DNA of 64,000 nucleotides from Galdieria sulphuraria (taxonomy: Eukaryota > Rhodophyta > Bangiophyceae > Galdieriales > Galdieriaceae). This document shows positions 54,855-64,000 of the stretch, piece by piece. Under the pieces are notes generated by a model that worked only from the letters and a program-made list of their open reading frames with translations, was not told the DNA's origin and did no database searches. Position numbers and translations under genes: made by a program. Each line of letters begins with the position of its first letter. Position 1 is the stretch's first letter. Location of the stretch: contig NW_005178420.1 in NCBI RefSeq assembly GCF_000341285.1, forward strand, positions 1 through 64,000. Reading direction: 5' to 3'.

Positions 54855-56809
54855 TCAGGAATACTCTGTGTTATCTAAGCCTTCTTCGGAGATGTTTCTA
54901 GAAAAGAAGTCTGCGAGGCCTTTGTTCTTCACAGAAACATAGTCTTTCAAAAGAATACAACGATAAGGATGCCTCAGTTTTCTTAAAGCACTCAGCTCCA
55001 AATGTCTTATCCGTTCTCGTGTCACACAAAAAATACTGCTTATCTCATCCAACGTCTTACAAGCTCCATCATCTAAGCCAAACCGCATTCTAATCACATC
55101 TCGTTCTCTTGGAGTTAAAGTTACCTCTAAAATCTTTTCCAAATCTCTGCGCAACATATTATTCTCTAATTCATCTTCAGGATGTAAAACATCTCCAGCA
55201 ACCGTATCACCCAATGTAGTACGCTTATCACCATATTCATAGGATAAAGGAGAATCCAAAGATAAAGAATGAAGAAGACATCTATTGGCAGTCTGAAACT
55301 GTTCAATAGTAAGACCACTTTCTTTAAACACTTCTTCTTGAGTTGGTTCTCTTCCCAACTCTGCAGTCAATTTGCTATCAGTACGACGAATTGTTGACAT
55401 AAATTCGTAAAAATACGCAGGAATTCTCCAATGTCGTGTCTGTTCAGTTAAAGCTCGGGTCATCGCATATTTGATCCACCAAATCTATATAACTCAGCAA
55501 TTCAATTAAAAAAAACACGAAACACAGAAGACACTCACTGCATAACTACCAAAGCGAAATCCCTTTGACGAATCAAAACGTTCTGCAGCTTTAATGAGAC
55601 CAATGCTTCCTTCTTGCATCAAATCTTGAAGAGAAAGACCATACTTTGAATAGAACCGAGCAATGTAATAAACAAGACGCAAATTGGAATGGATAATCTT
55701 GTCCTTGGATTCTCTCAAGCCTTTTATCTTTCTCGCAAACTCAACTGAATCGGAAAATCCAACAGCTTCCGCCCATTCAGCTAAAGTAGGATTCCTACCA
55801 AGTAACTCACTAACACGGTCACGCTCTCTTTCCCAAGTCCTTAATAGTTGTATTTGATTACAAATATCAACTTCTTCTTCAAAACTCAGCTTGGGAATCA
55901 CATGACAATTACTTATAAATGAAGATGGCGAAACTGATTTTTGGAAGCTTTTGGAACCTCTCCATGGTGACTGAGCTTCATTTAACTTGTCACTACCGAC
56001 AATATCCTTCGACCCTATTATCCATCAAATACGCCTCAAGTACAAGGCAAAAATGCTACGTTTGACTAACCTTGCGAAAAAGAATCAATATTGTTTCTTT
56101 TTTTCACTTCCTTCCTATCTTGTTCAACTCTCTTCAAGTCCACGACTCCGTTCTCCCTACTTTTCTGAAAACCAGAAACAGTTCCATGGTGCTTCAAACT
56201 TTCCGTATTTCTTCCTTTTGAAGTAAACATCTTTTCAAGACAAAATTCCCGTTCGATTCTCTTCAACTCTTCTGCGCCAGGCTCTATTACACTATCTTCG
56301 TCGGGAACTTGTGCAATACGCTCTTGAACTAGAGTCGAATTTGCGACACTCTGTGATAACTCATTACTTACAACATCAACTGGCAACTTTTCTCCACTGC
56401 GTTCAACTTTCTTCACGTTATTTCTCTTTCTCACTGTTCTTTTACCTCTTCTTGCGTAATCACCAGAAGGAACTGTTCCCGAATTCAGAGACACTTGAAC
56501 AACCTTTTCGTTGCTTTTTTTCGAGTCAAACGATAAACAGTCTATTTCGTGGGTCGTGAGTTCCTTCAGTTGAGCACCGTTTGCTTGGAACAGCCTCATG
56601 TCAAGCGAGGATCGAAAAAAGTTTCTTTGATGGTACAAATTGAAAAAAGTTAGAGGTTTGGACAAGTATCTAAAAACCAAAAAACGAGTGTGTCTACTGG
56701 GACGACCAACCGAATTACAAGAAAGAAAAGCAAGTCTCTTTTGTTGCATCGCAGAACAACAAGACTGCCAAAATGAGAAGAAAGAGAATGTTGGACGGCA
56801 ATCATTCAT
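54855..56809 (-). CDS. Plastid sigma-70 factor (nuclear encoded)
   Basis: At least three exons. The conserved part is in 55484-54855 and the exon ending at 55539. The N-terminal exon runs from ATG 56809 (or 56749) to 56071 and begins with a transit-like, Arg/Phe/Ser-rich leader. The protein directs the bacterial-type plastid RNA polymerase. Region 1.2/2.1: LSFEEEVDICNQIQLLRTWE. Region 2.2-2.4: NLRLVYYIARFYSKYGLSLQ, DLMQEGSIGLIKAAERFD, GFRFGSYAIWWIKYAMTRAL across the intron. Region 3: LGREPTQEEVFKESGL. Region 4.2: LTPRERDVIRMRFGLDDG and SSIFCVTRERIRHLELSALR. I could not settle the junction between the first and second exons; the obvious acceptor at 56016 gives a stop. Function sure. Confidence 0.88.
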
Positions 56810-57070
56810 CAGGGCCAATAATAGCCAATCATCACACAACGTTATTCTAAAAAAATGTTTGCACGAGGCACAATGAAGCACATCTTTAAGATGTTTTTAT
56901 TGTTTATATATATAATTTGACATTTGGGAATGCTTTTCATTCAACAAAGAATGAACAAAGATAATAGTTAGGTAGTAGAAATATGAAGCACCAACTAACC
57001 GACTATGGACCAAACACAAGGAATAGGGTGGAATGATTGTGAATGAGATAGATAGATTGATTGGTTGACC

Positions 57071-58766
57071 ATGAAAAGAGTCTTTTCTAAGTTAGCTTTT
57101 CCACGATATGAAAAGCCTGCGATACGTACAGAAATACCTGGACCGAGGTCAAGAGAACTTTTGAAGGAGATGGATATGCTGCAAGAAACAAGGACCATAA
57201 ACTTTTTTATGGACACAGCCAAGGTAATGAGAAGTGATCTCTCAAGTTTGGTGAATACAAGTTCGTCTAGAGTCAAGGAACTTATGCAGTTGATGCCGAT
57301 GGAAATGTAATATTGGACGTTTTTGGTCATATCGCTTCTTTGCCTTTGGGTTACAATCATCCTGCATTGGCTGAGGCAGCTTCCAAACCCGAGTGGCTAC
57401 CGTTTCTCTTACAAAGACACGCTCTAGGTGTACAACCACCAGTAGAGTGGCCCAAGGAATTGAGAGAAACTTTAATGAGAGTTGCGCCAAAAGGACTTTC
57501 GGAGGTTCTGACAACTTGTGGCTGTGGTTCATCAGCCAACGAAAATGCCTTCAAGGTTAGCTATATGAAATAATCAGTTGAGAAAGCAGCTTCAAAAATT
57601 TGTTTAGGCAGCATTTATATGGAAAAGAGCACGAGAACGACACGGCTCGGAGCCAACAACTAAGGAGTTGATGAGTTGTATGCAAAATGAGGCTCCTGGA
57701 AGCCCACAAAAGAGCATCCTTTCCTTTGAAAGGAGTTTTCATGGAAGAACAATGGGTTGTTTATCAGCCACGAGGTCAAAACCCATACATAAAGTAGGAA
57801 GATTTGACCATCTCAAGTCATTTAAACTCGCTTGTCACACATAGGTGGATATTCCAGCGTTCCCTTGGCCAGTATGTCCTTTTCCTCATCTTTCTTATCC
57901 TTTGCATGAACATGAACGTGAAAATCGTGAAGAAGAAGATCGCTGTTTGACGCGTGTGGAAGATTTGATTCGTGCACATCCAATACCCGTGGCAGGAATT
58001 ATCGTTGAACCAATTTTGGCAGAAGGAGGTGATCATGCTGCAACTCCATATTTTTATCAACAATTGCGAAGAATTGCCACAAGTAATGGCATAGCATTCA
58101 TAGGTTGCTCTTTATACTTGGTCGTTTTTTACCATATTAATAGACTGTTGTATAGTTGATGAAGTACAAACTGGATGTGGAGGGACTGGAAAATTTTGGG
58201 CTCATGAATATTGGCAGTTGGATACTCCACCAGATATGGTTACTTTTGCCAAGAAAATGCAAGTTTCCGGTTTCTTTTTGAAAAGTGAATTCAGACCAGC
58301 TCAAGCATACAGAATATATAACACATGGATGGTAATGAAGTTATCTACATGGAAATGAAAAATTGAATCTTGTTAGGGCGACCCTCTTCGCATGTTGCAA
58401 CTTCATGTGATTGCAAATGTGATCGAAAAGGAAAATCTTTTGACACGTGTTTCTGATACTGGAAATTTTGTAAAGATGGAACTTGAAAGGATATCTCGTG
58501 AGACTCCATTTCTTGTGGCCAACGTTAGAGGAAGTGGAACCTTTTTAGCATTTGATATGCCCAATGCGGCCACTCGAGACCAACTTTTATTCGAAATGCG
58601 TCAGAAAGGTGTCCAAATGGGAGGTTGTGGTGAAGTTACTATTCGGCTAAGACCACCTTTGATATTCAAGCAACAAGATGCCAACATTTTGATTGAAACT
58701 CTTGAACTGGTTCTAAAGAATCTCAAGGCGCATTCTAGTCAGAAGGAAAGCCTTCCAATTCATTAA
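57071..58766 (+). CDS. 4-aminobutyrate aminotransferase, copy 2
   Basis: Six exons (57071-57223, 57271-57555, 57608-57793, 57845-58103, 58156-58331, 58377-58766; 482 aa). Same reaction as the copy at 4364, with all key parts kept: [71 protein letters not shown] (Schiff-base Lys) and RIYNTWMGDPLRML. The five introns lie at exactly the same codons and phases as in copy 1, so the pair arose by duplication after these introns were in place. The N-terminus is shorter ([19 protein letters not shown]), basic and able to form an amphipathic helix, which fits a mitochondrial presequence. High confidence. Confidence 0.93.
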
Positions 58767-59206
58767 ATTCGTATATTTGTATAGTCAAAACGATGAATCA
58801 TTTCTGTATGCGCTGTATTTCACAAACTCATTTGAAATACTATAGCGTTTGCTTATTCTCCTATATATTGTCAAAGAATTTCCCTTATATTATAGAAAAA
58901 GTCATCAAATTCAAGATACTCCAAAAATTCTTGCTACAATATTCAATGTCACCCCTTCATTGTAGTAGAAGTTCGGATCTCGTTTAAGTTCCCTTCTATT
59001 TGCAGAATGAAAAAGGACTGACATGTTCATTCGATTACTTTCCTAAATGGATAAACTGAAAGTATTGTCATCACGGTCTAGTCAGCTGCTAAGGAAACAA
59101 AATACAAATATAGAACAATACATTGACCTCTACAAAGCTTCAAAAACAATAAGAACGAGAAACGTTTTGTTATGTTGCCAGAAAAATAATGTCATTTGTT
59201 ACTACT
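58767..59206. other. Intergenic, convergent 3' ends
   Basis: About 440 AT-rich bases between GABA transaminase copy 2 and DBR1. Small frames at 58793-58987 and from 59047 on + carry no motif, and the latter runs into DBR1. Nothing else was seen. Confidence 0.5.
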
Positions 59207-60477
59207 CTAAAACGCATCATCTTCTGAGAGTTGAATTTCGTTAGGATCTCGTCCAGTCATTTCAGAGTTCGAAGCATTAAGTTCAATCACCCACGAGGCA
59301 CAGTTGCAAAATATTGGGGCTGTTATTGGAACATTGAGTTGATCCCGTAAATACTGAGTTTGAGGATTCAATGGAAGACACGCAGGAAGTGCAATATGAG
59401 TTCTTTGCCATTCCATCTTCTCCTCTCCACATGATAACGATTTGCTGGTGGGGCAAAACCTATGAAACTTAAGGTGCGACTGCTTTGTGAAACTTCGATT
59501 TTGACGAATATCGTGTATCTTCTTCCAGTTTTCCGCTTGTAAAAGATTCCAAGGACTCTGGCGAACGAATGCCGTCTCTAACAGGATTTGTACCCATTCT
59601 TCATCCATTCGCACTTCAAGCTCATCCTGAACTATATCGGGAAATCTGATTATTTTGTAAAACGGTCTGCGACGAAGACATTTATCCAATGCATAAAATT
59701 CACATGGAGACTCTTCGTTTATCTTCACAATCGCTTCAAAATAACAGTGCATGTGGGCCGAAAACCAATATCTTAAAAATGTCTCAATAGATTTATCGAC
59801 AATGATGGATATGCTTACCTTGGTTGGAGAAGGAAGAGGAGGTTTTTGGTCCCTAAATTTCCGAGCTTTCCTTCTTCCAAGTCTTTCCTAAAGAACGGCT
59901 TCCTCTTTAACAATGATTCCTTATTTCCATACTCCGTCACTCCTTCTGGCCAATCATGACTGATAAAGATATCCAGTTTGTGGATAAGCAACGACAGACG
60001 ATATATGTCTACTTCTCTAACATGATACACAGAATGCAACAAACTCTCTGTGTACGGTGGTCTTTCAAAATGCTCCTTTCGAAAATCTTGTTCTTTAAAA
60101 ATCCCACTCAGTCCTCCTATTCTTAACTTGCCGATTCTTAATACTCCAGCTACACCCAAGTAAAAAATGTTAGGAGCAACCCATCCACCTAGGGGAAGCT
60201 CCTGAAGGTAGTTCGATGCTTCGTGGTTGCCACCAACAAAGACTGTGAGTTTTGGTGCTGTTAGTTCCCCTCGATAGTATTGGTAAAAATCGTTGAGTTG
60301 GCGGTACTTAGCAGGGCAACAAACACAACTAAGGTCTTGCCAGTTTCGAACAGCTTGAAAGTCCCCACAACAAAGTATCAAGTCAATAGAAACGGAATGT
60401 TCCCTTTCATAGCACTCTACTGTCTCATAAAGAAGTGATAACTTCCCATGGATGCAACCAGCAACAAAAACGTTCAT
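59207..60477 (-). CDS. DBR1: Lariat debranching enzyme
   Basis: Two exons (60477-59819, 59771-59207; 407 aa). Opens 2'-5' branches of intron lariats in the nucleus. The metallophosphoesterase motifs are in order: VFVAGCIHGKLSLLYETV, LCCGDFQAVRN, VFVGGNHEASNYLQELPLGG, IFISHDWPEGVTEYG, and, after the intron, WFSAHMHC. The LGVAGVLRIGKLRIGGLSGI strand pair and the FRKEHFERPPY segment are specific to DBR1. The start at ATG 60477 puts the first strand at residue 3, as in homologues. The acceptor is TTTTTAAG. The C-terminal 120 residues are poorly conserved, as usual. High confidence. Confidence 0.95.
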
Positions 60478-60743
60478 ATAGAAAACTGATATTTCACACA
60501 AGTATAATTTAAAATCGCATTTCTTTTTAAAGGATAATAACAATGTTGGAAAGATAATGTAGGTCTTGATTGCTATATTTAAAATTTTATTTGCAACTAT
60601 CCTTCAAAAAAGTGAAATCACAAAGGAAAACAACACAGGTTTCAACAATCCATAGTTTCCTTATTGCGACAGCTCTACTTGCGATTAGTACAAACCAGTT
60701 GACTAACACCAGTACTTACAATGAATAACAACATTTTCTCTGC

Positions 60744-60878
60744 TTATTGCTTCTTAGCACCAGTTCCTTTCAACTTGGCTTCAGGACCAGACTTCTCAGT
60801 TGGTTTTGTAGCTTCTGCTGCTGCAGGTTTACTCGTGGCTTCCTTCTTTGAAGCTCCTTTCTTTCCTTCCTTTGGCAT
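60744..60878 (-). CDS. Small basic Lys/Ala/Pro-rich protein, copy A (44 aa)
   Basis: 44 residues, from MPKEGKKGASKKEATS to EAKLKGTGAKKQ. Not recognised. Very basic, without hydrophobic core, signal peptide or Cys, so it is probably disordered. A paralogue of 43 residues lies at 62241-62372 in the same orientation, with the same first seven and last ten residues. Both are preceded by a CTATAAATAG TATA box (here 60982-60973) and a similar upstream block. This argues for real, expressed genes in spite of the size. Role unknown; binding to nucleic acid or stress protection are guesses. Confidence 0.65.
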   Translation of the reverse strand: MPKEGKKGASKKEATSKPAAAEATKPTEKSGPEAKLKGTGAKKQ

Positions 60879-60972
60879 TATGATACTAGTTTGAGAGAAT
60901 ACAAACGTGCGATGAGGAAAACTGTCGAAAATGTAACAAACAATTATGGATGGAATGGTGAAAACGATCAAG

Positions 60973-60982
60973 CTATTTATAG
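60973..60982 (-). promoter_or_regulatory. TATA box of small basic protein gene A
   Basis: CTATAAATAG on the minus strand, about 95 bases before the ATG. The identical decamer precedes paralogue B. A similar 25-base block lies at 61032-61008 (GAATTTCGGACAGATGAGCT...), matching 62515-62491 in gene B. Confidence 0.6.
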
Positions 60983-62240
60983 ACCGTTTTCGTGTCAATT
61001 CAATCACATTTCAGCTCATCTGTCCGAAATTCTACTCTGGAGTTTCCTATGAAACTTTCCCAATTTTCTATTTGATCTGTTTGGGATGGAATCTTCTGGG
61101 TAACTATCGATCCTCCAATCATCTTTCGTGAAAATGGCGCAAATTTTTCTGATTCATGTTTTGTAGTTTTGTGAAAATATTTGTGTATGGTTGGACTATT
61201 TTTCCTTTGTTAAAACCAAAGGAACAATTGTATTTTTGCTTGCTCTGGAAGCTTGAAATCGTTGAATGCTTCAGGAAAGGAAGATTCTTCCAGTGTTTAT
61301 TATCTTCGAAATATAATTATTGGTTTCGTTCTGAGTTTTTTCTGAATTTGAGTCGTATTGGTTAGCCATACTTTATCTCAAGTTTAGCATGTCAGGTTCT
61401 ATCGAGATCGATAATGAGTGAAATGACTGCAATTGCTACCATATCCTTTCTGTGTGGTTAAGAAGGGTTGAAGGTAAACGAGGGAGCTATGGGAAAGACC
61501 AGTTTTGCGTTGGTGACACTTTATTGTCATTTCTAGAATACAAATATGACACTGAGAGTTTCATTCTTTGCGTTTCTCTTTTTATTATTCATCATGAGTT
61601 TTTCTTTGGAGTTGGATGCATCATTTTAGAGTCTTAGTACTGTTTGAATCCTGAGTCTTAGTCATAGTCGACTCTGCTACAGCCACTATGCTTCTATATT
61701 CACGTTTATTTTCATTTTCCTTCGAACAGCATATCAGAAGCTATTTTGTATGATGGAACTGCTCGAGAAACCAACTGTAAAGTCTCACATTTTTAAAGGC
61801 TTGCGACACAACTTATTGTTAAATGTCAGCCACACAACTGTTTTTCGTTATTTTCCTCGATGCCAGCTTCCTTGATCCATTCAAGAAACCAAGTTTTTCT
61901 AACATTCTGTCATGGTGAATAACCTCGAGTATTGCTTTTAACATGTGTTTGCCCTTATACGTCAGGACTTGCTCATTAATACAAAATTCTGAAGATTTTT
62001 CAATATAACAATTCTAAAGAATTCCTGTAGATATGATAACAACGTAGTAGTTCAAACTATATACTCGTTTATTTCAAGATAACTCTCCACGACAAGCACT
62101 ACTCAACAATAACACAAATGATATATGAATTCAAGACATGAAACAAACAAATACCGATAAAGAACTTTCAAGTCTATTGTAAGTATATATGTATGCTATA
62201 TAAGCCGAGTCAATCTTCTTACCGGAAAGTATTCCTTTCT
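60983..62240. other. Gene-poor spacer between the two small-protein genes
   Basis: About 1.25 kb. The first 60 bases hold the promoter of copy A. The rest is AT-rich with scattered short frames on + (for example 61156-61365 and 61452-61637) that are Phe-rich and lack motifs. No RNA gene was recognised. Confidence 0.4.
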
Positions 62241-62372
62241 TTACTGCTTCTTAGCACCCGTTCCTTTCAACTTGGATTCAGGACCTGACTTCTCGGAAGG
62301 CTTTGTTGTATCTCCTGCTGGTTTTGTTGCTGCATCCTTCTTTGGGGCGTCTTTCTTTCCTTCCTTTGGCAT
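62241..62372 (-). CDS. Small basic Lys/Ala/Pro-rich protein, copy B (43 aa)
   Basis: 43 residues, from MPKEGKKDAPKKDAATK to ESKLKGTGAKKQ. Paralogue of the gene at 60744 (most positions identical, one residue shorter in the middle). The differences are largely conservative at the protein level, which suggests selection on the product. It shares the TATA decamer at 62465-62456 and an upstream block. It contains the same KPxEKSGPE centre. No known family was recognised; its high charge and lack of hydrophobic residues suggest a disordered protein. Confidence 0.65.
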   Translation of the reverse strand: MPKEGKKDAPKKDAATKPAGDTTKPSEKSGPESKLKGTGAKKQ

Positions 62373-62455
62373 TTGTTTTGAGTGTTTGAGGCTTAAAACA
62401 AGTAGACAAACGAAGTTGTAACAAATGGTGAGGAAAAGGAGGGATACAAAGTTCG

Positions 62456-62465
62456 CTATTTATAG
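62456..62465 (-). promoter_or_regulatory. TATA box of small basic protein gene B
   Basis: CTATAAATAG on the minus strand, 84-93 bases before the ATG at 62372, at the same spacing as in copy A. The related upstream block is at 62515-62491. Confidence 0.6.
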
Positions 62466-62515
62466 GCACTTTGGGATCTGATGTGACTGGATTTCATCCC
62501 ATCTGGCAGAAATTC

Positions 62516-62901
62516 AAAGTGAGAAATGATTGGCATATCCGGCAATCATCGAATTTTCCAGTCCAGAGTCAGGGACGTTCCGTTGCACTTTGTATATTTT
62601 ACACTCTTGTTTTTGAGTGACTCTTGTCGATAATAAATGCACACTTTTTCAATGAAACTCGTGACAAGTTTTTCCACAACTTGGCAATTAGCTAGAGCTC
62701 ATCTTTTAGAGACGTCGCAACAACACAGTTTTCTTGACTTTGTCAAAAGACAAATTCTCTTTGGTTTAAGAGAAACTGTAGAGATTTTGACATTGCTTTA
62801 CAACAGCTTTTTTCGAGTAGTTTCTTACACCTTGAAAACCTTCTGACGAGGAAAGTGATAAAATCCGCGGAAGATTGAATGCGTTTCGATATTGAAAGAT
62901 T
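62516..62901. other. Divergent spacer with a doubtful small frame
   Basis: Between small gene B (-) and the RsmD-like gene (+). A 69-codon frame at 62637-62846 (MHTFSMKLVTSFSTTWQLA...) ends shortly before the next gene. It has an amphipathic, hydrophobic character, but nothing identifies it and it could be leader sequence. Confidence 0.3.
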
Positions 62902-64000
62902 ATGCTTGCATGGTCAGCGCTCGCACCTCGTTTCTGGAGGTGTCTGAATAGGACACCCAGAAACAAAATAGAAAAACTCTTACAAATCAAACAGAAAAGA
63001 AATTTTTCTTCTACACAGGGAACTATTGCAAGAAAAGAGTCTACAGAGACTGCCGATTTCAAGAGTGTGAAAGCATGTGATCTCAGCCTGCCACGAAAGG
63101 TTCACGCTAGTCGAAAGATCATGTTTCCAGTGAAGAAAACGATATATTCTCAGGGAAAGAGGATAAGAATGGATTTACCTCCACCTAGACTTTACGTAGG
63201 TTTCGCAGACTTCAGCAAAGAGACATTTTGTTGAGTGTTCGAAAAGGTAAACGCAGGTAGTGTCAAAGGTAGAAGACTCTTAAACCCTCCAGTTTATATA
63301 AGACCTATGATGTCCAAAGTCAGGTCTGCTTTATTTTGTATGGTAAGTGTAGGAATTGTAGTTGAGCAATTGTTCAAGTTGTCATTGTGTAGTTGACAGA
63401 TATGAAGTTGTTGAGACCAGAATACAGAATACTGGACATTTTTGCTGGTACAGGAGCAGTTGGCATAGAAGCCTTGTCGCAGAATGTGGGTAAGGCTGTC
63501 TTTGTGGACTCTAGCCCGGTAAGTCTTTCATACTTTTGTAGGCGCTTAATGACGTTGCGTAGGACTGTTGTGCAACAGTGAGAGAGAATTTGGAAAGATG
63601 TCGGTTTTCAGATAGGGGCGACGCATTTTGTTCGACATACGAAGACGTAAGTTGTTGAGAAAAGTAAAAAAGTTCACACGAATGAGGGTTTCTTAGTTTG
63701 TGGATAATCCTGGACGGTTTCAAGTGAAAGGAACGTTTGAACTTGTCACTTTGACACCCCCATATGAAGAGATAGATTATAATACTCTGATGAGTACCAT
63801 AGCTACGTCAAGCTTGATTGGTCCTGGTTCGGTGGTAGTTGTCGAGTATCCCATTGAGCTTGGTAAATGGTTATATCTTTCTTTCTTTCAAGTAATTTTA
63901 CATATTTCATAGGCGTAATGCCTCCTGTTATTATGGAACGGTTGGTAGGTTTGCGGAATCGTCGTTATGGTCGTACAGTTCTGGGACTCTATGGAGTTGA
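62902..64000 (+). CDS. RsmD-like rRNA guanine-N2 methyltransferase, organelle-targeted, 3' end outside window
   Basis: Six exons seen (62902-63195, 63247-63342, 63393-63518, 63563-63646, 63697-63862, 63913->64000), all in phase. A basic presequence (MLAWSALAPRFWRCLNRTPR) and about 90 linker residues come first. Then the RsmD core: RLYVNAGSVKGRRLLNPP, RPMMSKVRSALF, SAM motif RILDIFAGTGAVGIEALS, VFVDSSPDCCATVREN, and a TPPYEEIDYN active loop where bacteria have DPPY but plant homologues have TPPY. It ends ERLVGLRNRRYGRTVLGLYG at the window edge. It would methylate a small-subunit rRNA guanine in plastid or mitochondrion. Confidence 0.85.

Noticed and set aside
59047-59244. 65-codon + frame
   Set aside because: Overlaps the 3' end of DBR1 on the other strand, with no motif or splice partner.
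60879-62240. Possible tRNA or snRNA genes in the spacer
   Set aside because: No cloverleaf, GGTTCGA-type box or snRNA signature was seen by eye; a covariance-model scan (tRNAscan-SE, Infernal) would be decisive.

Overview
The window is nuclear DNA of a compact eukaryotic genome, most likely a Galdieria-type thermoacidophilic red alga (Cyanidiophyceae). The reasons are moderately AT-rich sequence, genes packed head to tail with spacers that are often under 200 bp, and most genes cut by one to eight very short spliceosomal introns (mostly 45-75 nt, GTAAGT/GTATGT donors). There are also plastid-type genes: a sigma-70 factor, a chloroplast-type fructose-bisphosphatase, threonine synthase with a presequence, a PHR2-like photoreceptor and PdxT. 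The species is an inference; no rRNA, tRNA, transposon or virus-like element was recognised.

Layout. 1-7600: 3' part of an AAAP amino-acid transporter, three poorly recognisable multi-exon genes and GABA transaminase copy 1. 7604-13300: a remarkable macro-like/TIR/TKL-kinase fusion, a DUF167 protein, a GcvR-like ACT protein and an akirin homologue. 13700-21080: a RAMA-domain chromatin protein, a citrate-synthase homologue that has lost active-site histidines, a UbiE/MenG methyltransferase, an oxysterol-binding protein and a stand-alone tandem RecD2-type OB protein. 21100-24120: two gene-poor stretches around a secreted protein built from tandemly duplicated exons. 24122-31280: threonine synthase, an unrecognised 725-residue protein, a HAD phosphatase and EXO1, the last two overlapping by ATGA. 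31460-45070: DEAD-box helicase with GUCT domain, Nup43-like WD protein, PHR2-like photolyase homologue, FBPase, PPR protein, RING-H2 ligase, DDAH, PdxT, old yellow enzyme and ULP1 protease. 45424-60480: RBM5/10-like splicing factor, CSN2, prefoldin 3, CorA transporter, DCAF11, a small OB-fold protein, plastid sigma factor, GABA transaminase copy 2 and DBR1. 60740-64000: two paralogous 43-44 residue basic proteins with similar promoters, then the start of an RsmD-like rRNA methyltransferase that runs off the window.

There are no operons in the bacterial sense. Several neighbours share themes: nuclear RNA processing and protein turnover (RBM5-like, CSN2, DCAF11, DBR1), and plastid function (PHR2-like, FBPase, sigma factor, threonine synthase). 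GABA transaminase occurs twice with the same five intron positions. Exon-intron models were built by reading splice signals and checking reading phase by hand; they are predictions.
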